Made by a program: the position numbers and the translations under genes. Positions 10,926 to 23,467 of a DNA stretch of 64,000 nt are shown here, piece by piece. Each line of letters begins with the position of its first letter. Position 1 is the first letter of the stretch. Source of the stretch: Nemertoderma westbladi (taxonomy: Eukaryota > Xenacoelomorpha > Nemertodermatida > Nemertodermatidae); assembly GCA_032718475.1 (NCBI GenBank), contig JAUCBJ010008976.1:1-64000 (forward strand), read 5' to 3'. The notes beneath the pieces are model-generated. The model made no database searches. It had not been told where the DNA came from and saw nothing but the letters and a program-made list of their open reading frames with translations.

Positions 10926-13900
10926 TCCTTGAGTGTTCGATAAATGGGAACCAATGCAACTTGGGAAACGGTGTGGACGGGTTTACTGTGGAGGTTCACC
11001 CATGGTGGTGAACAGGTAGGTATTCTTTGGCCTAAAAGATCCTTCTACTGTATTCAATGTTAATTATTTTTTTAAATAGTAAGAATGTTCCAGTGGATGG
11101 TCTTTTCCCCCTTTCACTGTGAAGGTTTCTTCAATTCAACATTTTAAAATTGTTGCTACTTGTACTTTTTTTCCTGGGTCAACAGAATAGCACCAAAAAT
11201 GGTGGTTGTATTTCCAGAAAATATTTTTAACAAGTTATCCATTCACATTATACCTTCAAAATTAATGGTCTGCCAAGATCTAAAAAATTACTAAAATGAG
11301 CATCACTCCTGGTACTTATACTAACATTTAGCCCATGCCAAATAGGGTTAATTTCCACGTAAAATGTCAGGTTTTACATTTAAATCTTGCACGTATTGGC
11401 TTCTCCGCTTTTAGGGTCTTCCAAAATTTGTTCCTACTTGTCTTGCAAAGGTCAGTGAGATTGCATAAAATTTTCAGTAACTATCATATTCTTGCTTGAT
11501 TTTTCACAACATTGATGCAACTTTCTCAGTGTAGGCCCTAATATTTTTAGCAGAGGTAAGAATGAGAGTCTTGCCTTCGTATGTCCTGTCTCAGTAGCTA
11601 TTTATTTTTTCGAGGATAGATAAAATGAGGTATATGGTGTTTTGAACCTTATTGTATGAGGGCTATTATGGTAGACTTTGTTGTTATTGTTGTTATTATT
11701 TGGACAAGATTTGAAGGTTCAGTTAATTGGTGTTTTGATTTCCTTGCAGGAACTAAGTTTTTTTCTCGACTGCCTAGTTGAAAATGAAAGACAGGGAGCT
11801 ATGCTGCGCTGCTCCAATATTTCTGAGTTTTTAACTTTGGATGTGCGTGTGTGACACAGGATGCTTTACCATGTAAAGCTAACTTTGATTGCAGGGTATC
11901 TTGGTCCAATTTATTATCAGAATGATCGTTGGGAACTCTGCTGACCATAAGTTCTTCATCAGTGATCTTACTCGAAATAATATTATCAATAAAATATGAT
12001 CTTTTTAACCCATTCCTAATATGTCTTTGAATAAAATGATTTTAAGCGGTCCCATCCCATGGTGTGTGTGAGTAACGAATGCTCACTGACAAATAAAATT
12101 ATTGGCTGATAAAGTGGTAAATTGGCTGATACTTATACAAATACTAAATACTTAGGACTTTTTGAATTATCTAGGGATGTCTTAATATGTAGGAATGTTT
12201 CGGCAGTTAGGGTGGAGGCTGGTTGAGGTTTAGGGTTGATGTTAGGGTTGAGGTGCCTAGACCTTTATGGAGTAAGGTTTAGGAATTTAATATAGTTGGG
12301 AGTCAATGTTTAACTTACTGTAATTGTATGCGTAACATGACTAAGTTGATATTCTTAACATAGTTTGGGTAAAAAGGCTGTAGGAACTCTTTGAAAAACA
12401 GGAGTTTGCAGATGTGTCTTTCTAATCACTTGCTTTTATGATCACTGCTTCCCAGTGTTACTGTAACTTTTGGTTTTGGTGATGGTTCTGATGAAATTTT
12501 TTTCAGTTGTGAGTACCGTAAAAAGTCTGATTAATGATGCTCTGTTTCATTTGTCTTACTGAAGGTTAATTTACAGATAGATATCTTAATAGGTTCATTA
12601 CATACAGTATTACATCTTCATGTGATTCAAGTGCTTTCATTATCAGTAGGTGTTATGTTAGATGCTGATACACGGCATCTTACAACTTCGAAAAATTGGA
12701 AAACAACCAAACCATGACCCGACTTGAGAGTAAATATTGGAAAATACTGAAATCTGGAAACGGTCTAAAATCTGGTAACTCAAACAAACTTCCATACATT
12801 GAACTGACATTCCCTCCTCTCAAATTCATTGAAAAGGACATACAATACTGCACTGTTTATCAAAAAATTATTATCAGACCAATAATGCAATCGAACGTAC
12901 AAACTCCACTTCACAAGTACCTTACTGTAAATGATACAAATACATCATATGAAGCTATCATGTGATTTGGATCTGTAACTATAGTGTGGTCTGGTTATAT
13001 TATGTAGATAAGCTTAAACAGGCCATGTTTGAACCATGTTGACTTTGCCAGATGTAGGAGTACAGTAGGTGAAAGTTGGACATGAGTAGGTTTGTCCGAC
13101 AGTCTACTGTGAGTAATGGGTGATTTAATATTATTATACTTTCCCAGACACCCCCAGGCTGGGTCGTATGTCGTCTGGTTTTCTGGACCTAACTGACTGT
13201 GAGGGCTCTGGATGGAATGGAATCGATCTGAGATCCATAGACGATCCACTGATCAGCTTACCAACATCCAGATGAAGATCTCTATGGGATTACTTTCCAA
13301 GTTTACTTCAACCAGGACTCCCACTTACAGATTCATGACTGGGAGCATTTCCCTCATGGTTTATCCCTGCGCCGATTTGCTCCCTCTGGTTCGAGATCTG
13401 GAATGAGTAATCCATCGCCATTTAGTGAACTCATTTCTCGCTCATTTCTCGAATAATTTACAAATCACTATGGAGTCAGAGTGCTACTTATTCGTGAACA
13501 ACTAAATTCATTGCAAGATTTGGATGTGTCGATTCTGACACTTCCGCCATTTATATTTAGGTTACTATAGTTATTTAAATTAATATTATTATTTATATAT
13601 CTATATTTATTTATCCTGAGCTAGGTGAAAAATAAAAGATTAATTAATAATGAGTAAAGTAAAACAATAGTACGAGTAAAAACAGTTTGTTGATTAAGTG
13701 AACAACCAAAATCATATTAATTAACTAAATTGGTACAGGAAAAGTTAGGTGATGGATAGGTGACGTCAGCTGTGGAGGAACCCCTTTGAGAATTGTAACG
13801 ACAGCTGTGTGGAGTAACCTGTTCGCGTTATATTATTCAATTTCCACAGAATACCATTACAGCAGTAGGCAGATGACAGTCAAGTTGTACCCCAGCTATT

Positions 13901-14699
13901 TTACCTAAGCAGTCGCACCACTATAATGGTCGGTGTTTATTGTTTTAATTACTCTCTTATTGATGATGCTGGTACCATTTTTGCGGCAATTATTAGAGTA
14001 AATAAGTTTAAAGCTGTTCTTGGTTCAAATATTTTTATGCTATATAATCATGTTAATAACTCCAGTAATTCTATAGGTAATGTATGTTATTTAAATTGTT
14101 ATTTTGTATGTTATTTTAATTAATTTATATAGTTACTTCTATATACTGGGCTACCGATGGATATTATTGCTAGTCGCCTTTTTATAGATCGGCAGATTTA
14201 CATATTTTACAACTGGCATTTGAACTCTGTACATGCTTCAAAACTATTCTATTTTTTCATTGCGTGTCGCAATAAATTGAATTAAGTGCAATTTTATCTG
14301 TGGTTCCATGATGCCAGGACAATGAGGCTCATTGTATTATATTTATATATAGAGAGAGAAATAGACCCATCGAGATTAAATAATAATAGTTCATAACTTA
14401 ATTACAGTTGATTAGTTCCTTTCAACCCGCCTCTGTAACCTGTTACTTTACTAACTTGCTAATTTCTAAAGGACGTAAATTATTGATAAAAAGAAATTCA
14501 TTTGCATGTTTTAGTTAATAATTCCTTTGCTTATTTTACTTTGATAATTATTATATATCGATAATTTAAATATGTTTTGCTACTTTTATTTATTAGTTTC
14601 CCTACCAAGTGATTTGAATTATTTGCTATACTGCTATACTACACTGCCAGACTGTCTGGCGCCAACGTATTATTATATTGTATTACTCGCTTTATTTCT
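10926..14699 (+). other. Intergenic, no supported gene
   Basis: AT-rich, non-repetitive as far as can be seen by eye. The short frames at 12696-12965 and 13926-14123 show no domain or signal that would justify calling a gene. Confidence 0.5.
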
Positions 14700-16452
14700 C
14701 GATTGGAATTAGTTGTTAGAGATGCAACAAGGGTCCCAACGTTGTTGTAACTGTGGGTTGCGCTCATGTGCCCCAACTAGCCGATGCGGCTGCGTTCGAT
14801 CGAAGCGTCCTTGTGGAAGCTGTACCCCATTGTCTACGGGAAACTGTGAAAACCCTTTTTCGACTACTTTGATCCCTGCTACTTCGACCCCCGTCATTTT
14901 AGTGACCCAGTTCTAGCTCAACCATATGTCGATGGGGCCCAAGGCGGTTCGGTTCAGTCGAGTTCCATTGATCCTCCAGTCGCCCAGGTCCAACTTCCAG
15001 TGCAACCCCGGCAGGTTCTTTCGACTACGGAAGTTCTGGAGACCGCGTTCGAGGTGGTGTGGTTAAATGGCCCCGGTTCCTCTACAGACCAAATGTGGGA
15101 AGACCGACACACCCGCCTGACCCACCTACCCAGCCACTGTTATATCGCCCCGGGAGAAAACGCAGGGAGAAAGGTTGTCGACGTCCTCACCCAGGAAATC
15201 GATAATCTTACAGGTGGGGTTTTCCCATCTGAGGGTCCAATGTGCTTCATAGCCATGGTCTTCCAGCGGGACCCTGATGTGGTCAAGACCCCAGATATTA
15301 GAAGGACCATCCTGAGGCGTGTGGGGATGTGGGAGATGGGTGAGTTTGACTCCCTTCTTACCGAGGCCGAACGTTGTAACTCAAAGTTTCCTATCCGGTT
15401 TACGCGTGGTTCGAACATGGATAATGCGGCAAGAGTTTATAATAGGAAAATCCTAGCAGGTATGAACCGGGCGGCGGTTCGATCCATGACAGACCGTGAA
15501 ACCGGCGGTATCCTCGACCTGAATGCCCAGGCGGTGGGTCAGCCCCCGGGAGTCACCGTCCGAGATGTTCTTCAATGGAAACATCCACCCCAAATGGTGG
15601 TTTCTCCAGACTCATTCGAACATTGCTCTGACCTCCCGCCTTTTGAGGGGGTCGACGTTATAGGACAGGTGGTGTTGAAGGTAGCCCGATCTCTCAGTGG
15701 CAGCGCTGGTCCTGTCGGTTGTGATGCCGAGTGGTGGAGCGCCGCATTGACACGCTATGAAGCACACAGCGCCCGGCTCCGAGTGGCGGTGTCTGGGTTG
15801 GCACGACGACTCGCCAACACCATCGTACCGTGGTCCGAGATAAGGGCCCTGCGTGCCTGTCGTCTGGTTGCGCTTGACACACTGCCCGGGGTTCGCCCGA
15901 TTGGTGTCGGTGAGGTCCTATACAGGCTTCTATCAAACTGCATCGCGTTTGTAACCAAAATGGACCTCATCGCCCAGTGTGGGGCCGATGAACTCTGTGC
16001 CGGAGTAAAGGCTGGCATCGAGGGTGCAGTCCATGCAATGTCAGCCATTTTTGAGGAGGAGGATACCGAGGTAAGCTGTTGGTCGATGCTACAAACGCTT
16101 TCAACAGCATCAGTCGTCCAGTCAGTATCTGGAACTGTTGGATATATTGGCACCGGGCTTCTAGGTTCCTATATAACGCCTACAACGGCCACGCTGCTCT
16201 CTATATTCACGGGAGTGAAGGTCCTCCACTGTGGAGCCAAGAGGGTTGGACCCAGGGTGATCCAATCGCTATGCTAGCATATGGCGGGGGTGTTATCCCT
16301 ATGATTAGGAAGTTGCGGTCGATTACGGCCTCAGCCTCACTCCATCCCGTCTCATCTCTGGGTTCCAACATATATGCCTCCCCTGTTGCCTCCACCCCAC
16401 TTGACAACTCCCAGGGCCCATCCATTTTGGAATCAACTCCTTCGGGCGATCT

Positions 16453-16740
16453 GAACTCCACTCTGGGCTCCTCCAGTTTGGACGCTATATTGGTCACCTC
16501 CACTCCGCCATGGGATCTTGACTCCACTCCGGGCTCCTCCAGTTTGGACGCTACATTGGTCCCCTCCACTCCGCCATGGGATCTTGACTCCACTCCGGGC
16601 TCCTCCAGTTTGGATGCTACTTTGGTCGCTTCCACTCCGCCATGGGATCCTGACTCCATTCCTGGCTCCTCTAGTTTGGACGCTACATCTGTCGCCTCCA
16701 CTCCTCCATGGGAACCCGACCCTACTCCGGGCTCCTCCAG
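16453..16740 (+). repeat. 66-bp tandem repeat inside the RT palm
   Basis: About 4.4 units with a period of 66 bp (unit starts near 16455, 16521, 16587, 16653, 16719) encode a 22-residue unit, for example DSTPGSSSLDATLVAS followed by TPPWDL. The repeats lie between the QGDP motif and the YADD motif and keep the RT reading frame. Confidence 0.9.
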
Positions 16741-16771
16741 GGAATTTGACTCCTCTCCTGTTCCAGGATCA

Positions 16772-16858
16772 TATACAGACGATGCCCAATAGTCACTCGA
16801 CGTGTCATCAGGTTCCATTAATGAATCCCAGCGACAGTGCTGGTATGCAGACGATGCC
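16772..16858 (+). repeat. Duplicated YxDD-encoding segment
   Basis: TATACAGACGATGCC at 16772-16786 (YTDDA) matches TATGCAGACGATGCC at 16844-16858 (YADDA) in 14 of 15 bases, 72 bp apart. The first copy closes the tandem-repeat insertion and the second is the expected catalytic motif. Confidence 0.75.
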
Positions 16859-18200
16859 TCCTCAGCCGGCTCGCTCAGGGGGGTCTGGAGCTGGTGGAGT
16901 GAGCTGTGTAAACTGGGACCTGGTATAGGATACAACCCCAAGCTGACTAAGAGCTTCTTAATCGTCAAGCCGGGTTTCGAGGATGAGGCACAGGCGCTGT
17001 TTGGTCCATCCGGAATCCAGATCGTGTTGGGACAGAGGTTTCTCAGTGGCTACATCGGTTCAACGGTCGGCCGGAAGGATTATGTAGCGGATAAAGTAGC
17101 TGGCTGGGTCAAAAGTATCGAGCGGCTTTCCGAAATCGCCAAACAGTTCCCTCAAACCGCTCACACTGGGATGTCAAGATGCCTACAAGCCGAGTGGGAC
17201 TACCTCCTGCGTGTACTACCCGTTGACGAGGAACACCTCATACCCATACCGAGAGTATCTCCTGTCCCTGTTTGGTGTCCACGTTGGGCCTATTGAGGAA
17301 GATTTGTTCCTTCTCCCCGCTCGTCATGGTGGTGTCGGGTTACGAGACCCGCTAATGCGGGTTGGTCCAGCCCGGTCAGCATCCACTGACAGGACCTCAC
17401 TGGTCTCTGAGGCTGTCCGGTCCGGCCAGCCACTCCATGCTGCTGACCACGTCACCAGACTCAGAGAAGTCCTAAAGGAGGCGCGGGTTTACCAGGATGC
17501 TGTATATACGGCGAAGCAGGAGGCGACCGTACGGGAGCTACCCGCCGACAGAAGGCGGACAGTGGAGCGGGCAACCCAGCACAGGACCGGAGGCTGGCTG
17601 ACAGCCCAGCCATTGGTGATGGACAACACGGACCTAATCCCGGAGGAGTTCCGGGATTGTCTGGAGCTCCGGTATGGCCTTGTACCCCAGGATTTGCCTG
17701 TGAAGTGTGAGGGGTGTGGGGGCCCATTCTACACATCCCATGCTTTGAGCTGCAAGTCAGGTGGGCTGGTGATAAAGCGCCATGATGAGGCCCGGGAGGT
17801 ATTCGGGGAGCTGATAGCCTCTGTGGTTGGTCCTTCCAGTGTTGAGCGGGAAGTGACTCTTTCCAGGGGGTACTTGGATCGGGAAGGCCGTGAGGTGGGG
17901 GGCGTATGGGCAGACCTGGTTGCTCGGGGGGTCTGGGCCAATCAACGGGTGGCGTCGTTCGACATTGCGTTAATCAACACTGACGCCACCTTGTATGTCC
18001 AGACCAACCGTTCAACTGCGTCTCTCCTGGAGGAGAGGTGTTGGCTGAAGAAGCGACACTACCAGACCGTCTGCAACGACCGGAGGATGGCCTTCACCCC
18101 CCTGGTTGGCACCACCGATGGTGTCTGGTGCACCGAGGCTCAAATACTAATTCGCCATCTAGCGGAGTCACTTGTGGCTCGGCGGCATGTATGCGTGAGA

Positions 18201-18245
18201 GGGGCCTCGCGTGCGTGCTGCCCCCCAGCACGCACGCGAGGCCCC
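18201..18245. repeat. Perfect 19-bp hairpin, 7-nt loop
   Basis: Arm 18201-18219 (GGGGCCTCGCGTGCGTGCT) is the exact reverse complement of 18227-18245, with loop GCCCCCC. It falls inside the reading frame, between the endonuclease region and a conserved-looking C-terminal segment (RRRLQLALLRSSSLCFRGG), so it is a coding-region insertion and not a 3' UTR element. Confidence 0.9.
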
Positions 18246-18377
18246 GTTCGCCGGCGGCTGCAGTTAGCGCTCCTCCGGTCTAGCTCCCTCTGCTTCCGTG
18301 GAGGTCGGCGTCCGTGGCGGGGCTTGGGATTTGGAGACAGTGCGGGTTTGCGTGGCGCTGATTTGGGTAACTACTGA

Positions 18378-18742
18378 TTACAGTAGTTATTGTATTATAT
18401 TATATTTAATCTGTTTTTTGTGTCGTGTTACTAATTAATAAATATATCATTTTCCTTAATTTGGTAAAATAATAAGTAAATATGTTGTGCTCTGTTATCG
18501 TTAATTAATTATTGTTATTTAAATTGCAATAAATAAATATAAATTTTGCTTTTATTTATTATTATTTAGATTATATTTCAATTAAATATTTTTTGCTATA
18601 TTTTTCTCTCTACCCCCAACACCTAACATATTCCTCTTCTATACAAAACCCTCTCAATAAACCCTCATAATAACATAAATTTCTAAGTATTATTTCTGTT
18701 TACCTGAGTGGTGGTGGTGGTGGTGTCATGGTGTCTGCTTAC
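18378..18742. other. AT-rich spacer
   Basis: No gene seen. It separates the CRE-like element from the convergent secreted-protein exon. On the minus strand it would be the intron after the likely splice donor at 18742. Confidence 0.5.
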
Positions 18743-20482
18743 CTTCGGGGTCGTAATTAGTACACATTGTTTACCATCGCCATGGTATCCATCTTTACAC
18801 CTACATTTGAAACCTGAATGGTCGTTACAATAAGCATTATCGTCACAATGTTCCAGGAAAAAGCAATTAAGATGACCAATTGTGTCATGAATACCTTCTC
18901 CAACTTCACCAATAACATCGCCAACACCTTCTCCAATATCAACAGCAGTATCAATCAAATTTCCTCCTATTTCACCGCCAGTTTCAACTACTTCTCCAAC
19001 AACATCAATGGCAGTATCAATCAATCCACCTCCTATTGCACCGCCTGTTTCAACTATTTCTCCGACTGTGTCCAGCAAATTATTTGCTAGTTCTCCAGAC
19101 CAGATATCGTCATGTAAATCTTCTACGAAGTCAACAACTTCACCTCCTATTTCACCTCCAGTTTCAACTAGATTTTCAATAGCATCAACAGCATGGTCAT
19201 GCAAATGGCCTCCTATTTCACCACCAACTTCAACTATATCCTCAACAACATCAACTGCTTTATTAACCAAATTGCCTGCTATTTCGCCACCATTTTCAAG
19301 TACATCTTCAACAACATCAACGGCTTTATCAACTAAATCACCTCCTAATTCACCACCAGTTTCAAGTACTTCTCCAACAACATCAAATAAATCTCCAATA
19401 ACATCAACAGCATTCTCAATTAAAACGCCTCCTATTTGTCCGCCAGTTTCAACTACATCTTCAACAACATCAACAGCTGTATCAACCATATTGCCTACTA
19501 CATCACCACCGGTTTCCAGTACATCTCCAACAACATCAACAGCTGTATCAACCACATTGCCTACTACATCACCACCGGTTTCCAGTACATCTCCAACAAC
19601 ATCAACAGCTGTTTCAACCACATTGCCTACTACATCACCACCGGTTTCTAGTACATCTCCAACAACATCAACAGCTGTATCAACCACATTGCCTACTACA
19701 TCACCACCGGTTTCCAGTACATCTCCAGCAACATCAACAGCTGTATCAACTACATTGCCTACTACATCACCACCAGTTTCCAGTACATCTCCAGCAACAT
19801 CAACAGCTGTATCAACCACATTGCCTACTATATCACCACCGGTTTCAACTACATCTTCAACTACATCAACAGCTGTATCAACTACATTGCCTACTACATC
19901 ACTACCGGTTTCAACAACATCTTCAACAACATCAAATATATCTTCAACAACATCAATAGCTGTATCAATTACATCGCCTCCTATTTTGCCACCAGTTTCA
20001 ACTACGTCTACAATAATATCAGCTGCGTTATCAATCAAATCACCTCCTATGTCTCCACCAATTTCAAGTACATCTCCAACAACATCAACAGCTGTATCAA
20101 TCACATCTCCTCCTATTTTGCCACCAGTTTCCAGTACATCTCCAACAACATCAACAGCTGTATCAACTACATTACCTACTACATCACCACCGGTTTCCAG
20201 TACATCTCCAGCAACATCAACAGCTGTATCAACCACATTGCCTACTATATCACCACCGGTTTCAACTACATCTCCAACAACATCAACAGCTGTATCAACC
20301 ACATTACCTATTACATCAGCACCGGTATCAACTACATCTTCAACAACATCAACGGCTGTATCAATCACATCGCTAATAATGGGGATTCGTGGTGGCCGAC
20401 TCCAATTCGCCCATCCTGCAGCAAAAGCTGCACATGTAATGACAACTAAAAATTGCAGATGATAACGCATGATGATTTTCGG
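18743..20482 (-). CDS. Secreted 11-residue-repeat protein with EGF-like module (exon)
   Basis: The preferred start is the Met at 20470: MRYHLQFLVVITCAAFAAG is a good signal peptide. An in-frame Met at 20494 lies upstream of a likely 3' splice site (TTGTTTCCACAG, exon starting 20482). After WANWSRPP come about 45 alternating 11-mers of two types, like VVDTAVDVVGD and VLETGGDVVGN, acidic and nearly lysine-free. A six-cysteine EGF-like module follows (CFFLEHC, CNDHSGFKCRC, GYHGDGKQC). A strong donor AAG/GTAAGC at 18743/18742 implies further exons downstream; without splicing, the frame runs on to a stop at 18683. The product is predicted to be extracellular. I do not recognise the gene. Eleven-residue periodicity is known in apolipoproteins, synucleins and LEA proteins, but the Val/Gly content could also suit a beta-solenoid. 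Confidence 0.75.
18860..20370 (-). repeat. Coding 66-bp (22-residue) tandem repeat array
   Basis: Each 66-bp unit encodes one pair of 11-mers. Several central units (about 19480-19900) are almost identical, indicating recent unequal exchange or conversion, while the outer units are diverged. Confidence 0.85.
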
Positions 20483-21110
20483 CTGTGGAAACAATATAAT
20501 AAATACTTGTTAATTTTGGAAGGATTTTCTGTGAAGGTACAGGTAGCACAATTATTAGTAAGTATTATATTAGTATTAGTATTAGTATTTGTATTAAATT
20601 AGTATTAGTCAAATATATATAATTTTGTGATAGAATTAAACAATCCCAGACCACATCATTAGGCCTAAGGCTGGCTACCATGAAAGCAGATGGAGTTGAA
20701 CCAGGGGAGAGTAAACTGCTCTATCTTGCAATCACCACCTCCACATGTCCCTCTCAAGCACACCGTTCCGCCAATCTATAAGTACCTCAGCGGGATGATG
20801 GATTATTATCTGGGCCTTGGTGCACCAGACAGCATCAGTAGCCACACCCAAAGATCACAAATAATTACCTGACTAATTGAAGTACAGTTACAGATTTATA
20901 AATAACTGTTGACTGTTGATTGACTGATAGTTACTTGTCGACTGGTGGTGGTCGGCTTCTTCTGTATAATCCTGTCTGACTCCATCTAGTCACTTCATCT
21001 GACTCCACTGCGACACCCACCCTGTGGAATGGCAAACCACTGTGTGGTATTTGCCCCGAGATCTGACTCGGGAAAAAAGCACCCATCCCAACCCCCACTA
21101 TGGATTACAT
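20483..21110. other. Upstream region of the secreted-protein exon
   Basis: It begins with the putative splice acceptor on the minus strand. An ATTAGT-type microsatellite lies at about 20553-20610. From about 20930 the sequence may be extra 5' UTR of the RTE-like copy that follows. No gene supported. Confidence 0.5.
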
Positions 21111-21290
21111 TAGTAATGCGGTGGTCCAGCCACTAGAGGCCAGTGGATTTACCGGACACAATAGGCCTCACAGGCGTCAGTTATCTCCTGACCGGCTGCC
21201 TGTCTCACCTCCTACTGGAGAAAGAGTGGCCCAACAATTCTGTGAGTCCCTTTCCTGATGACCTTCCTGGCCCAAACCCTGGCTCACCAG
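21111..21290 (+). mobile_element. RTE-like element, 5' end fragment (copy A)
   Basis: This matches the 5' end of the intact RTE-like element (reverse complement of about 28945-29118), starting around TTAGTAATGCGGTGG and passing through the Met-Ser-Pro-like start. It stops at CTCACCAG (21290), where the TG of the E2 LTR begins. The missing next part of the same ORF appears at 52463, so these are likely two halves of one copy. Confidence 0.8.
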
Positions 21291-22300
21291 TGTTGCTGCA
21301 CGTATGAACTTAGCCTTTTAGATTACTTATTTTACTAATTGTAAGCTCAAAACACTAATCAGGTTTTAATGACTGGAAAATATTACATGTCCTTTGTATC
21401 AGACTAGATGGTTAAAGCTTATCTGCATGTATTTACAGCGTAATCAGTACAAGGTCACAATATATGAAATTGAGATTGAAAGAACATATTTTTTATCAAA
21501 TGCGCTAACAGTAATATTTGACTCTCAACCCCCCTCGAGTGTTTTGATTTGCTTATTTGTTCTATTGATGTGCTTATTTTCTCTGATTTCGACTGACCAT
21601 CTTAATTAGTAGGAATTTTGTGCATAAATATTTATCGATTAATATTCTAGACCTGGTCCGTTTATTGTATTTTTTGGTAAGTATTCTGCAAGTATTTGAT
21701 AAACTTATTTACTGGTGTATAACTGGAGAGTGTAAAGGAGTACTTTATTTGTTGTTTTTTGCTTTCACTTACTTTTGAGTTTTGAACATTAACTGATAGC
21801 GCCCTGTTTGTTGTTGGACCAGGTAAGGCGTAGACGTTCGTTTTCTACCGTAAGTCGGGTACAATAGGTAAATTCCCACGGCAATAATTCTAGATTGGTC
21901 GGGTCAGATAATAGACGAAATCTCATATTTAGTGTAAAACATTTTACTGCAAGTCTGCCTACTGTGAATTACCGGTATCTGATTTGCTTGGCTTCATAGT
22001 GTATTAAGTAAATGCTTAAGTGTTTTGTAGGCCTCATTTTACCCCCTATCTTATTCCTATTTCCATTATTGGAACATATAAAGTTATTTATTTCCTTGTG
22101 GGAGGAAATATTTCTTTATTCCCGACGAATTACCTTTCATACTTGGTTTTACAGAATTAAAGCGCAGAAGTACGACTGGCCCATCAAAAATATCCATAAC
22201 ATAGTCTCTGGATGAATTGTGGGGCACTTTCGTTTCTTCAACCAAGTATCGAACTGCTATTTATCGACTTACCTTACGTACAGTACAGACTTACTAGTTC
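21291..22300 (+). repeat. 5' LTR region of E2 (start resolved, end not)
   Basis: Its first 60 bp match 51832 onward. After a gap in this copy, a 45-bp block (AGGTTTTAATGACTGG) matches 52138 onward. Beyond that the similarity is uncertain, so the 3' boundary of this LTR, possibly beyond the E1 insertion, is not fixed. Confidence 0.55.
22296..22300 (+). repeat. E1 target-site duplication, left (AGTTC)
   Basis: The five bases directly before the E1 5' LTR are repeated directly after its 3' LTR (41042-41046). Five base pairs is usual for BEL/Pao integration. Confidence 0.85.
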
Positions 22301-23467
22301 TGTAAAAGCTTTTGCGGAATTGGCTGGTTATTTTCCCCGCAAAGTACTCTGTAGTTGATTTAACGGGCATAAAAAGCCGTTTCCTTACTCTACCGGTGTT
22401 TTAGTGGACATAAAAGCCATTTCTTCTGTATGTGTACTTTAGCGGACATAACTAGCAATTTTATGTCGCAATACGCTAAAATCCTCTTGACACAGTGTAG
22501 TTACTATGACGACGGCTAACAGCTGATCTGTACACGTGTAGCTTTTCCTTTGTCTCTTTGTTCGGACAACCAATCAGAGCGATTCTCCTGTTTTTTGTAC
22601 AGAAACCTCCGGGAAATCGCGCAATGCATTATGGGTCAATGTTTACCTTTTTTCCTGATGCCAGAAGACCGGCTTTGGAATATCTGTGGTTTCAGGCTTT
22701 AACCAAACATTAGTAGGCTTGATCATCGAAACGTATATCTGTTATCAAACAAACTAATCCATGCAAATCATATTGTCAACTACAAACACCGGATTTTTAC
22801 TGCTATTTACTGTCGGTCATTAATTATATCAGTTGATGGAATATTATTATATTTGGAATATCGATAAATAATTATAAAACCCTCAATCTTCTTGATATAC
22901 TGAAGGTAAGAGAGACCGGTTACATATAACGATTGCGACTTACATTAAAGTGGTTTTGAAGTGAATCTAATGCTATTTCATAGGCACTACATGTATCGGT
23001 CGTTGTTCTCTTTATATGTGACTAAATTTAGTGAAGGTCGGCAGATCGGTGTGCAGCATTGTGCAGTAGTGTGCATGATTGTGATTGATAACAAAGCATC
23101 TCCTAAAGAATGCGCTTTATACGTGAATCCATAGCCATCCCGTTGTGTCTAGTGTAAGTCATAACTCTGTTTACATATTTAGAGCGCCACGTCCTAAAGG
23201 AACTGTTAATATTTCCCGAAAGTGAATAATATTGGTCAGAAATTATATCTTAACGATCAGTCGAATAATACAGTAGGCCTACGCCGCAATAAGGTCAAGC
23301 CTCCGAATCCAGTCTCCCGGGTATATCCAGCGGGTGAATGGTCGCGCATAGACTGGCTTCGGCTAATGTAGTGTAACAAATACTCGTCATAGGCTAAAGT
23401 CGATTTATAATCTAGAAGACATTTAAATTTGGCAGGTTAAACTGCTAAAGCTCTAAAAGCGTGAACA
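22301..23467 (+). repeat. 5' LTR of E1
   Basis: Starts TGTAAAAGCTTTTGCGG and ends AAGCGTGAACA. It contains a CCAATCAG box near 22569. As a retroelement LTR it should hold promoter and polyadenylation functions; the exact sites were not identified. Confidence 0.92.

Larger units (their letters stand above)
14722..18377 (+). pseudogene. CRE/R2-type RT plus restriction-like endonuclease ORF, broken
   Basis: The start is the ATG at 14722. The Cys-rich head (CCNCGLRSC, CGCVRSKRPCGSC) spans about 14740-14845. Single-base shifts lie near 14846-14850 (a T run), about 16070 and about 17250, with a TAG at 16790-16792. RT motifs in order are LPGVRPIGVGEVLYRLL (about 15880), LLVDATNAFNSI (about 16080), GWTQGDPIAML (about 16250) and WYADDAS (16841). 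After the RT, CEGCGGPFYTSHALSC (about 17710) is followed by GGLVIKRHDEAREV and a restriction-like endonuclease region (WADLVARG, VASFDIAL). By family knowledge the enzyme nicks a target and primes reverse transcription there. The three indels and the stop make it inactive as read. Confidence 0.75.
14700..18380 (+). mobile_element. CRE/R2-group non-LTR retrotransposon, decayed
   Basis: One coding unit contains an N-terminal Cys-rich motif, an RT and a C-terminal zinc-knuckle plus restriction-like endonuclease. That is the arrangement of the R2/CRE superclade. It is GC-rich against an AT-rich background, as expected for an inserted element. No target duplication or tail could be fixed. Confidence 0.7.

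Noticed and set aside
16207-16968. 253-codon ORF on the minus strand
   Set aside because: Antisense of the 66-bp repeats inside the CRE-like RT; no start context or domain.
19008-20462. 484-codon Ser/Thr/Pro-rich ORF on the plus strand
   Set aside because: It is the antisense of the Val/Asp/Gly repeat protein; the open frame follows from the repeat's codon composition. The minus strand has a signal peptide, an EGF-like module and splice sites.
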